A DNA stretch of 15,000 nt, from assembly GCA_000493965.1 (NCBI GenBank), contig AWNV01000024.1:1-15000 (forward strand), read 5' to 3'. Under the pieces are notes generated by a model. It searched no databases, was not told the DNA's origin, and saw only the letters and a list, made by a program, of their open reading frames with translations. Positions 6,033 to 12,760 of the stretch are shown here, in pieces (position 1 is the stretch's first letter; each line of letters starts with the position of its first letter). The position numbers and the translations under genes were made by a program. The stretch is from Candidatus Aminicenans sakinawicola JGI OTU-1. GTDB taxonomy: Bacteria > Acidobacteriota > Aminicenantia > Aminicenantales > Aminicenantaceae.

Positions 6033-7892
6033 GTGAGTTTGAAAGCACAAAATAGTATCTGCTTGATTTGTATGCTGATGATGGGATTAATGTACTGTTC
6101 AAAAAAAGAATGCTTCTTTGAAAGATCGTGTATTGATGCAGAAAAAGAGGGGGAGCTGTCGCTAAAAAAAGACTATTTTGGAAATCTTTATTACGGGAAG
6201 ACAAATGTGACATTTAGATTTGAGGCCAATACCAATAAGATGGAGATTCAAAGCGGAATTATTGGGAAAATTGGCATCAATTTTGGCTGTATTGCTGATT
6301 CTGACGGGATACTGCAAATTTATAAGAAAGAACAAGGAAAAGACGGGCAGCTGCATCAAGTAGAAGAGCTTTCAATAAACGAGGGCTATAATGATTTGTC
6401 TTTTTTCATTAACCTGGATAAGAATGAACATTTAGTCGTGAAAAGCCTGGAAGGTTCTGGTGTAGTCTTTTCGAAACCTGTTATTTACAAGTTGTTGCCG
6501 CCCGATAAAAGAACAAATATATTCTTGATTTCAGTTGACACTCTAAGTTCTTTACATATGAGCATGTACGAGTATCAAAGAAAGACTACTCCAAATATTA
6601 AAGGGATTGCTCAAGATGCTGTTGTTTTTTTGAATGCTTTTTCAAACTCGTCGTGGACCGTATCATCTCATATGAGTCTGTTCACTTCTCTTCTCGAACA
6701 CGGACATAAGGTTGAGGAACTGAAAAATTACGTTATTGAAAATGAAAAAGTAATGCAATCAAAACCACTTTCTGTATTTCCACTTTCTTATTCTATCCCT
6801 TTTTTGGTTGAATCAATATCAGAGGATTTTATAACTTTAAGTTATAATGGCGGTCTCAAGGTAAATGCAGTATTTGGCTTTTATAGAGGATTTGATTTGT
6901 ATTTTAGTAATTGGGATGACTTTACTTCTCCGAAGGCCTCCGAGATGTTGTTCCAGGAGGTAGAAGACAAATTAGTTAAGTGCAAGTTTCCGAAAACATT
7001 TTATTTTTTACATACCTATCAGGTACATGCGCCGCATAATCCAAGGATAAGTTTTTTAAATAAAATTTCTAAAAACACAAAATTAAAAGATTTTGACTAT
7101 GAGAGAGATCTGGGAGGAAACAGATATATATTTAAGAAATGTGATGATCGGTTTGTTGAGGATGTTAAATCTCTGTATGATGCAGAGATTTTAAACTTTG
7201 ATCATTATTTTGGAAAATTCATAGAATTCTTAAAAACAGAAAATTTATACGACAGCTCAATGATCATTCTGTTGGCAGATCATGGCGAAGAATTTTTTGA
7301 ACATGAAAGATGGGCACATGGATCTGATTTATACAATGAACAGATTAGAATTCCGTTGATAATAAAATTTCCATATAGTCAATTCAGCGGAAAAAAAATA
7401 AATGAAAATGTGAGTCTATTGGATGTTTTACCTACTTTAATGGAATTTTATGGTATGAAAGCACCTAAAGATGTAAGCGGCCGATCTTTAATGCCTGTTA
7501 TTAAAGACGGAAAAGGATTTAACAGGCCTGTTGTGTCCTCGATATTTAGATTTAAGCCCTTTGAAATGCTTCCTGGAAAAATCGCAGTAATCAAAGATAA
7601 TCTTAAAATTATCTATAATGAAAAATACACAAGGGATAGTTATAAATATTTTGTTCATAGGCCTCCAAGCATCATGTCAAAGCTCGAATTATATGATTTA
7701 GAGAAAGATCCCGGAGAGAGAGAAAATCTGTTTTCGAAAGAGTGTAAAGAAAGGAATTATTTATTTCAGTATATAAAAATATTAATAAAAGAAATGGATG
7801 AGGCAAAAAAAAGTGAAGTCAGAGGCGAAAAGCAAAAAATATCTAAAGAAATGCGTGAAAGATTAAGAAGCCTTGGATATGTAGATAAATAA
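6033..7892 (+). CDS. Sulfatase-superfamily lipoprotein with Thr at the nucleophile position
   Basis: GTG 6033 follows AGGAG (6022-6026) by 6 bases. The 619-residue product has a short hydrophobic N-terminus ending at Cys22, a probable lipoprotein signal with a poor lipobox, and then an unassigned region (about 25-155) rich in beta strands. From residue about 162 it matches the alkaline phosphatase/sulfatase superfamily: I-S-V-D-T (Asp169), S-S-W-T-V-S-S-H-M-S (Thr209 where FGly sulfatases have Cys or Ser), A-D-H-G-E-E (Asp416, His417) and A-H-G (His429), then Y-N-E-Q-I-R-I-P-L-I and the closing D-L-E-K-D-P-G-E-R and L-R-S-L-G-Y. Thr cannot be converted to formylglycine, so it is more likely a phosphoryl/sulfatase-fold hydrolase or transferase using Thr, as in LtaS/EptA-like enzymes, than an ordinary arylsulfatase. 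A weak -10 (TATGAT, 5997-6002) precedes it. Confidence 0.87.
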   Translation: MSLKAQNSICLICMLMMGLMYCSKKECFFERSCIDAEKEGELSLKKDYFGNLYYGKTNVTFRFEANTNKMEIQSGIIGKIGINFGCIADSDGILQIYKKEQGKDGQLHQVEELSINEGYNDLSFFINLDKNEHLVVKSLEGSGVVFSKPVIYKLLPPDKRTNIFLISVDTLSSLHMSMYEYQRKTTPNIKGIAQDAVVFLNAFSNSSWTVSSHMSLFTSLLEHGHKVEELKNYVIENEKVMQSKPLSVFPLSYSIPFLVESISEDFITLSYNGGLKVNAVFGFYRGFDLYFSNWDDFTSPKASEMLFQEVEDKLVKCKFPKTFYFLHTYQVHAPHNPRISFLNKISKNTKLKDFDYERDLGGNRYIFKKCDDRFVEDVKSLYDAEILNFDHYFGKFIEFLKTENLYDSSMIILLADHGEEFFEHERWAHGSDLYNEQIRIPLIIKFPYSQFSGKKINENVSLLDVLPTLMEFYGMKAPKDVSGRSLMPVIKDGKGFNRPVVSSIFRFKPFEMLPGKIAVIKDNLKIIYNEKYTRDSYKYFVHRPPSIMSKLELYDLEKDPGERENLFSKECKERNYLFQYIKILIKEMDEAKKSEVRGEKQKISKEMRERLRSLGYVDK

Positions 7893-7898
7893 TTTCGA

Positions 7899-8375
7899 TT
7901 ATGGCATTTTTTTTGTGATAAATTTCCAGATGTATTCTTTGGGCACACCTAAAAACCCGGCTCTCCATAACCTGTCGCATTTTGAGCAGGTTTCAATATC
8001 GTCTATTTTACGGCAAGAAAGTTTTTTTCTAAGCCAGACCATTTTTTCATTGTTCCATATTGATTCCAAAGAAGCCTCCTTTACATTTCCCACAATATAG
8101 CGGCCGAAAAAGTCCTGGGTGCATGGAAGAATATCACCGTTCCAGAATATAATTAGAGCATTCCATGGGAAAGGACAGACAGAATATCTTGCTTTATCCT
8201 CCTTTTTTTCTAGTTCACCTGCCCAGTTATGGAGTTCTTTCATGACAAAACTGTCCAGCGGTAGATGTTTAAACAAATCATGAAATTTTTCTTTTGCTTT
8301 AGAAGGCTCTGCCTTGTCTTTATTATTGAAATTGATAACTTCGATGGCTGTTTGCGGTTTTTTTTGAGTTTGCGG
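7899..8375 (-). pseudogene. Radical SAM/SPASM protein, C-terminal SPASM fragment (frameshifted)
   Basis: This frame continues the protein begun at 8877 after an A8 run (8376-8383). It starts as K-P-Q-T-Q-K-K-P-Q-T-A-I-E-V-I-N and reaches a SPASM-like domain: C-P-F-P-W, then N-G-D-I-L-P-C-T-Q-D, Y-I-V-G-N-V and C-S-K-C-D. The Cys pattern would hold one or two auxiliary Fe-S clusters. It has no good start of its own (an internal ATG at 8276 would cut the domain link), so it is only useful if the frameshift is bypassed. The stop at 7899 lies 6 bases from the end of the convergent sulfatase-like gene, with no terminator in the gap. With the N-terminal part the product would be 325 residues, a normal length. 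Confidence 0.75.
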
Positions 8376-8877
8376 TTTTTTTTATCTCTAAGAAACGGAC
8401 TATGTTACGAATAGTTTTCTCAAAGTTTCCACCGACGCGGATTCTCTCATAAGTTTCCTTATCATAACCGTCAAAAGAGAAGGAAAGCCGGTCCAGGCCG
8501 GAAGAGATGATTTTTTGAGATAATTCCTCTGTCAGCAAAGAACCGTTTGTATGAATCCTGGTAAACAGATGTCTCTGTTGAGCATATTCAATCATCTCAA
8601 TAAGTTGAGGGTGCAGCAGGGATTCTCCGCGGTGAGCAAGGTTTATATCGAAAATATAATGTCGGGCTTCATCTATTATTTTCCTGAACACCTTGAACTC
8701 CATGAATCCTTTCTGTTCTTTTTTAAGGTCTTTATTTGGGCACATAATGCAGTTATAATTGCAGAAGCTTGTGAGCTCCACCCATAGACGCACAGGTAGA
8801 TATGGAAGGATTGGGGAATTTTTACGGTAATGGAAAAAAAGCTTGGCCAGACGAGGCCAGTATTTTTTAGATTTCAT
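8323..8877 (-). pseudogene. Radical SAM protein, N-terminal fragment (frameshifted)
   Basis: The 184-residue frame has the radical SAM [4Fe-4S] signature C-N-Y-N-C-I-M-C (Cys39, Cys43, Cys46), the G-E motif in H-R-G-E-S, and typical (beta/alpha) segments (ITHTNGS-like R-I-H-T-N-G-S, then LDRLSFSFDG). After K-T-A-N-S-K-K-T-A-N-S it runs off frame into a stop at 8323. One extra A in the A8 run 8376-8383 is enough to explain this. ATG 8875-8877 overlaps the end of the S9 peptidase gene by 11 bases, so the two are probably cotranscribed and translationally coupled. The family includes SPASM enzymes that act on peptides or on sugar/lipid substrates; no small precursor peptide is seen nearby, so no substrate is proposed. 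Confidence 0.8.
8350..8383. repeat. 18-bp tandem duplication with two T8/A8 runs in the radical SAM gene
   Basis: The 16-base unit GTTTGCGGTTTTTTTT occurs at 8350-8365 and 8368-8383, two bases apart (period 18). In the restored frame it encodes K-K-P-Q-T-Q / K-K-P-Q-T-A. An 18-base duplication keeps the frame, so the shift comes from a run length, most simply one extra A in the gene-proximal run (8376-8383). Confidence 0.85.
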
Positions 8878-11275
8878 TCTGGCTCTTCTTCACATATTTA
8901 TCAAACCATTCTATCATTTCTGCAAGGACATCAAGAACAGATTCTTTTGCTCTGTAGCCATGGCTTTCGTTGGGGAGGAAGACTAATCGGGCGGTGGCCC
9001 CGTGGCCTTTTAATGCATGAAAGAGCCTCTGTGATTGGATTGGGAATGTGCCGGAATTATTATCAGCTTCTCCATGGAAAAGAAGAATGGGTTCGTTTAT
9101 CTTGTCTGCGTGCATAAAGGGAGAAACTTTGAAGTATATTTCTGGTGCTTCCCAGAGGGTCCTTCGTTCGCTCTGGAATCCAAACGGTGTCAGGGTTCTA
9201 TTGTAAGCGCCGCTACGAGCAATGCCTGCAGCAAATAGGTCACAGTGAGCAAGCAGGTTAGCCGTCATAAAGGCGCCGTAGCTGTGTCCTCCAACTCCAA
9301 CACGTTTAGGATCAATGATCCCCATGGAATCCAGTTTGTCTATAGCTGCTTTAGAGCTGGCAACGATTTGTTCTACAAATGTGTTGTTCATAGTTTTAGG
9401 ATCTCCTACGATTGGCATCTGGGCACTGTCTAGTACAGCATACCCTTGCGTGACAAAGAACAGCTGCGAAATTCCTCTAAAGAAGGTAAACCTGTTTGGA
9501 GATCCTCGGACCTGGCCTGCTAATTTTGGATTGCTGTATTCAATTGGATAAGCCCAGATGACTAAAGGCATCCTCTCTCCTTCCTTGTAGTCGGGAGGGA
9601 GATAAAGCGTTCCGGAGAGAGGTACACCATCCTTCCTGACGTATTTAATAAGCTGTTTTTTCATTCCTGTCATCTGAGGAGCCGGGTCTTTGTAGGTTGT
9701 CAGGGTTTTCCTCTTTTTATTTTTCAGAGTCATTAAATAATAATTGGGAGGTTCTATCTTGGATTCATAGCTTGTTATGATTTGTTTTCTCGAATTGTCT
9801 GCGAAATCTATGAATCTCTCGTAACTTGATTCTCCGCATTGGAATAGGCGTTTTGTCTTCATTGTCTTTAAAATTAATCTGTCAAGAAAAGGCATGTCTC
9901 CTTTGGGAGAGGCGCCGCTTCCGGCGAGATAGATCCAGTCTTTGTCCTGGAGGATTATAATCTCTCCTCTTGGAGTTGTTGTTAAGACAGGAGAGCCAGG
10001 GTCATTGTATCTGTCATGAATGCTGCGGTCGAATATTCTTTTAGGGGTCTGGTCTGGCCTGTCAACATTAACAAGATATGTAGTTCGCCATCTTCTTTTC
10101 CAGTCATATTCGGTGAGGAGTGCTTCGCCGGCGGACTTGAACCAGGAAATGCCTGAATAGCGGTGTTGAATTTTCATGACTTCTCTTGGGTTATCCTCGA
10201 AAGGAGAAGAAAGGCTCATGATTTTATCCCTGTACGGGAGTTTTAACTCAGGGTCCCCTTTATCCAGAGCCTCAACCCAGATGAGGGTTGAAGGATGGAG
10301 TGCTCTCCATTCAAGTGCCCTCGGCCCCGTTGGAACGCCTCTCATTGGGACAGCATCTGCCAGCGGAAGGTCGGCCAGGAGATGAACAATTTCTCCATTT
10401 GTATCCCAGATTTCCAGCGAGTGAGTAAAATAGAAGTAAGGAACACTGTAAGAGTATGGTTTTGTTATCTTGTGGACAAGGAGATAGTCCCCATTCGGTG
10501 AGGGGTCTGGAGTGAGGAAAATCCCTGGAGGCCCGATCTTTTGGGATTGTTCGCTAAGAACATCAATTTTTAAGAGCTGAGAAGTTGCATAATAGTCAAA
10601 TAAAGCTTCATCATATGGATCTTTCAAAAGGTCTTGGTATGTCCAGACTTTTGCGAATTTACCAGAAGTCTCCTGAATATTAGGCCCTACAGGTACATCG
10701 GGTTTCTTCGGAGGGGAACCCCGATTCTCCAGGATGGTATGGAATAAGATATGGTGGTTGTCAGGAAGCCATTGGAAGCCCCTGCCCAAAGTTGCATTTA
10801 TAACAGCTTTTGTGAGGGCTTTTGCTTTCCCTGTTTTAAGCTCTAATGCCCAAAGTTCGATTCCATTATCCAAATAACGTGTAAAAGCCGCCCATTTGCC
10901 GTCATAGGACCAATAAGGAAAACCAAACTTTGATTCTTCAGGAAGAGAAACGCGCCTTTCGGAGCCGGTTTTAATATCCTTTATTACGAGTCCTGTATAG
11001 AAAGTTGTAACCTGGCGGCTGTTATTTTTTGGAGTAATTCTTGTTCCTGCAATTCTGAGCAACGGCTGTGACATATATACAATAGACGGCATAGTCTCGT
11101 ATTCTATAAGGATAATGCAGTCTTTTGTTGGGCTTATGCTTGCGCGAGGAGGTGGAGCAGCATTCACAATATCCACAACTTCTTTTGGAGGAAGTTTATA
11201 AGGTTCCTGCGAAAAGAGGAACAGTCCAGAGAGAAGAATTAAAGTTATGGTTAAAACTAAAACTGCTTTTTTCAT
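8867..11275 (-). CDS. Secreted S9 peptidase, glutamyl endopeptidase-like (S9D)
   Basis: The ATG at 11275 follows a good Shine-Dalgarno (GGAGGA, 7 bases upstream). The 802-residue product has a signal peptide (M-K-K, then a hydrophobic core to about residue 20, F-S-Q). A long beta-propeller region (about 40-540, with W-S-Y-D-G-K-W-type strands) is followed by an alpha/beta-hydrolase domain with the full triad: Ser665 in G-G-H-S-Y-G-A-F, Asp738 in H-G-E-A-D-N-N, and His772 in E-S-H-G-Y. The stretch from T-A-N-L-L-A-H through R-S-G-A-Y-N-R-T-L-T-P-F-G-F-Q and W-E-A resembles the plant chloroplast glutamyl endopeptidase (S9D) rather than DPP-IV or prolyl oligopeptidase. It would cut peptides, probably after Glu, in the periplasm or outside; the specificity is inferred from family resemblance. 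It heads a two-gene operon with the radical SAM gene (11-base overlap). Confidence 0.92.
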   Translation of the reverse strand: MKKAVLVLTITLILLSGLFLFSQEPYKLPPKEVVDIVNAAPPPRASISPTKDCIILIEYETMPSIVYMSQPLLRIAGTRITPKNNSRQVTTFYTGLVIKDIKTGSERRVSLPEESKFGFPYWSYDGKWAAFTRYLDNGIELWALELKTGKAKALTKAVINATLGRGFQWLPDNHHILFHTILENRGSPPKKPDVPVGPNIQETSGKFAKVWTYQDLLKDPYDEALFDYYATSQLLKIDVLSEQSQKIGPPGIFLTPDPSPNGDYLLVHKITKPYSYSVPYFYFTHSLEIWDTNGEIVHLLADLPLADAVPMRGVPTGPRALEWRALHPSTLIWVEALDKGDPELKLPYRDKIMSLSSPFEDNPREVMKIQHRYSGISWFKSAGEALLTEYDWKRRWRTTYLVNVDRPDQTPKRIFDRSIHDRYNDPGSPVLTTTPRGEIIILQDKDWIYLAGSGASPKGDMPFLDRLILKTMKTKRLFQCGESSYERFIDFADNSRKQIITSYESKIEPPNYYLMTLKNKKRKTLTTYKDPAPQMTGMKKQLIKYVRKDGVPLSGTLYLPPDYKEGERMPLVIWAYPIEYSNPKLAGQVRGSPNRFTFFRGISQLFFVTQGYAVLDSAQMPIVGDPKTMNNTFVEQIVASSKAAIDKLDSMGIIDPKRVGVGGHSYGAFMTANLLAHCDLFAAGIARSGAYNRTLTPFGFQSERRTLWEAPEIYFKVSPFMHADKINEPILLFHGEADNNSGTFPIQSQRLFHALKGHGATARLVFLPNESHGYRAKESVLDVLAEMIEWFDKYVKKSQNEI

Positions 11276-11316
11276 GGTTTATCCTCCGGAAAACATAATT
11301 ATTCATCCTCTGCTTT

Positions 11317-11345
11317 ACTATATCCAAATATATAAATAATTTCAA
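11317..11345 (-). promoter_or_regulatory. Sigma-70-type promoter for the S9 peptidase gene
   Basis: On the minus strand TTGAAA (11345-11340) and TATAGT (11322-11317), each 5 of 6 to consensus, are separated by 17 bases. Transcription would start near 11310, leaving about 35 bases before the ATG at 11275, with the Shine-Dalgarno inside. Confidence 0.7.
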
Positions 11346-11385
11346 TTTTGCTTTTTGGGTGATGGGAAATTGGGAGGAGTCTTGG

Positions 11386-11403
11386 TGTCAACTATTGTTG
11401 ACA
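11386..11403. promoter_or_regulatory. TGTCAAC-TATT-GTTGACA inverted repeat, candidate activator site
   Basis: Two 7-base arms (11386-11392 and 11397-11403) form a perfect palindrome around TATT. A third copy of the half-site, GTTGACA, lies at 11439-11445, 42 bases from the second (four helical turns). The palindrome centre is about 130 bases before the predicted sigma-54 transcription start, a normal distance for an NtrC/PilR-type activator. No convincing -10 follows either TTGACA on the plus strand. Confidence 0.45.
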
Positions 11404-11497
11404 GTTAAGTGAGATTTAAACATGAGTATTCTACGAATGTTGACATCGCTTTTAGTAATTTTTTTGTTCTTATCTTGAATTTGTTTCAGTTCAATAA

Positions 11498-11513
11498 TGG
11501 CACGACTCATGCA
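11498..11513 (+). promoter_or_regulatory. Sigma-54 (-24/-12) promoter of the minor-pilin operon
   Basis: TGGCAC (11498-11503), a 5-base spacer and ATGC (11509-11512) match the sigma-54 consensus TGGCAC-N5-TTGC at 9 of 10 fixed positions, keeping the invariant GG and GC at the correct spacing. The predicted start near 11524 gives an 18-base leader that contains the AGGAGG (11531-11536) before GTG 11542. Sigma-54 with PilR-type activators is known to drive pilin genes in Pseudomonas and Myxococcus. Confidence 0.7.
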
Positions 11514-11541
11514 GGCATTAAATAAGCGAAAGGAGGAAATA

Positions 11542-11940
11542 GTGGCAATTTTTTCCGCAAAGAACCAGTATGGTTTCACTCTGATTGAATTTCTTATCTG
11601 TTCTTCGATAATTACTTTTCTTATCGTAGGGACAGCTCAAATGATGTCCCATTCACTTCTTGTAAAAAAGAGAAGCGAATGCAGCATAAAGTCGGTGGAA
11701 TTGGCTTCAGCAAAGCTTGAATACTTAAAGTCTCTTTCTTATGAAGATGAGAAATTAAATGCGGGTTCCGTGTCAGAATTTGTTAGGATAGGCGACAGTA
11801 AAAATTTATTTTACAGAGAATGGAGAATTCAGGATGTTGATGCAGACATGAAAAAAATAGAGATTGGATGTTTTCATGTAAATTACCCTCAGAAAGGAAC
11901 CAGATTAGTTCTTTTTTTATCTGGAAAACTTGGATTCTGA
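11542..11940 (+). CDS. Minor type IV pilin-like protein (PilV/GspI-like)
   Basis: The start is GTG 11542, 5 bases after AGGAGG; an in-frame ATG at 11497 overlaps the sigma-54 promoter and is rejected. The 132-residue product has an 11-residue leader ending in Gly, then the prepilin motif G/F-T-L-I-E with Glu at position 5 of the mature form and a hydrophobic helix (F-L-I-C-S-S-I-I-T-F-L-I-V-G). The next segment (S-V-E-L-A-S-A-K-L-E-Y-L-K-S-L) is the Leu-rich helix typical of PilV/GspI-like minor pilins. These are cleaved by the prepilin peptidase PilD and prime or cap pili at the inner membrane. It is the first gene of a four-gene operon; 67 bases separate it from the next, and this gap repeats a short TGAGGC-like motif at both ends without a hairpin worth calling. 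Confidence 0.87.
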   Translation: MAIFSAKNQYGFTLIEFLICSSIITFLIVGTAQMMSHSLLVKKRSECSIKSVELASAKLEYLKSLSYEDEKLNAGSVSEFVRIGDSKNLFYREWRIQDVDADMKKIEIGCFHVNYPQKGTRLVLFLSGKLGF

Positions 11941-12007
11941 TGAGGCGGAACAGAAACTCTGAATATACGATGAATAATGATTCTGAGGCAGGGTAATTCA
12001 TAATATC

Positions 12008-12760
12008 ATGAGAAAATCATTTGAGGGAATAAAGAATAAGGAAGGCAGCGGTTTCTCCCTGATTGAAAGTTTAATAACCATGTCTTTATTTCTTTTAGTT
12101 GTCCTTGCCACTATGGAGTTTTATGCATTTACACGCGGTAAGTTTCAAAAAGTTAAAGAAGAACAGGAGGCAAGCGAGGCTGCCTTTGCGGCACTGGATA
12201 AAATGAAAACAGATCTTGCAGAGAGTGGCCTGGGAATCATAATCCCTGTTGAATTGGGGGTGCTTGATGCTATTAGTGAGAGTAATGGCACTCTTATTAT
12301 TCTCAGCAGAGAAAAGCAACTGATGCTGTCAAGTGATCTTGTACCAGGTCAAATACGGATAAACTTAGCAAGTACAAGTAAGATCAGAAAAGGCCGGGAG
12401 CTCTGCTTTTTTGACCCAACAAAAGCAGAGATTAAAGCAGTTTTTCTTGTTGACAGGGACAGCGTAGTTCTCTCGTCACCGATTGATTTTTCTTATTCAA
12501 AGGAAGACTGCAGTGTAATCATGATAAAAAGAGTTTCACTTTTTTTTGACGAAAGCAGTCAGACCTTGAGAAGAAAGGTAAATAGCAGTTCAGCGCAGCC
12601 TCTTCTTGAAGAAACTGCGTTTTTTGGATTCGATTATAATGAAGCTTCGAATCTTTTGAAATTAAGCATCAGCCTGAAGACAAACAAGGAGAAAAAATAT
12701 GAAATTTCTGTTTTTCCGGAAAATGTTGCCCTGGTCTCTGCTCTCAAAGCGGGAGAATGA
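12008..12760 (+). CDS. Minor type IV pilin-like protein (PilW/GspJ-like)
   Basis: The 250-residue product starts at ATG 12008 with only a weak purine-rich stretch upstream, so it may rely on coupling with the previous gene. A 15-residue leader ends in G-S-G before F-S-L-I-E-S-L, with Glu at position 5 of the mature protein and the usual hydrophobic helix. The later part has short beta strands and the segment E-T-A-F-F-G-F-D-Y, as in PilW/GspJ-type minor pilins, which are larger than the major pilin. It would work with the neighbours in the priming complex of type IV pili or a related secretion pilus. Its last 62 bases overlap the start of the next gene. The family call rests on the N-terminal motif, size and operon position; PilW versus GspJ cannot be separated here. 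Confidence 0.85.
   Translation: MRKSFEGIKNKEGSGFSLIESLITMSLFLLVVLATMEFYAFTRGKFQKVKEEQEASEAAFAALDKMKTDLAESGLGIIIPVELGVLDAISESNGTLIILSREKQLMLSSDLVPGQIRINLASTSKIRKGRELCFFDPTKAEIKAVFLVDRDSVVLSSPIDFSYSKEDCSVIMIKRVSLFFDESSQTLRRKVNSSSAQPLLEETAFFGFDYNEASNLLKLSISLKTNKEKKYEISVFPENVALVSALKAGE

Noticed and set aside
7899..8877. RiPP maturase idea for the radical SAM/SPASM gene
   Set aside because: No short precursor-like gene or other maturation genes nearby; SPASM proteins also act on other substrates.
8830..9117. Plus-strand open frame inside the S9 peptidase
   Set aside because: It overlaps a clear catalytic-domain gene and has no Shine-Dalgarno or protein family features; a shadow frame.
11440..11468. 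TTGACA at 11440-11445 as a sigma-70 promoter
   Set aside because: No TATAAT-like -10 at 16-18 bases; better read as a third activator half-site.
11497..11541. In-frame ATG at 11497 as the start of the first pilin gene
   Set aside because: It overlaps the sigma-54 -24 element, has no Shine-Dalgarno, and would add 15 residues before an ordinary leader; GTG 11542 follows AGGAGG.
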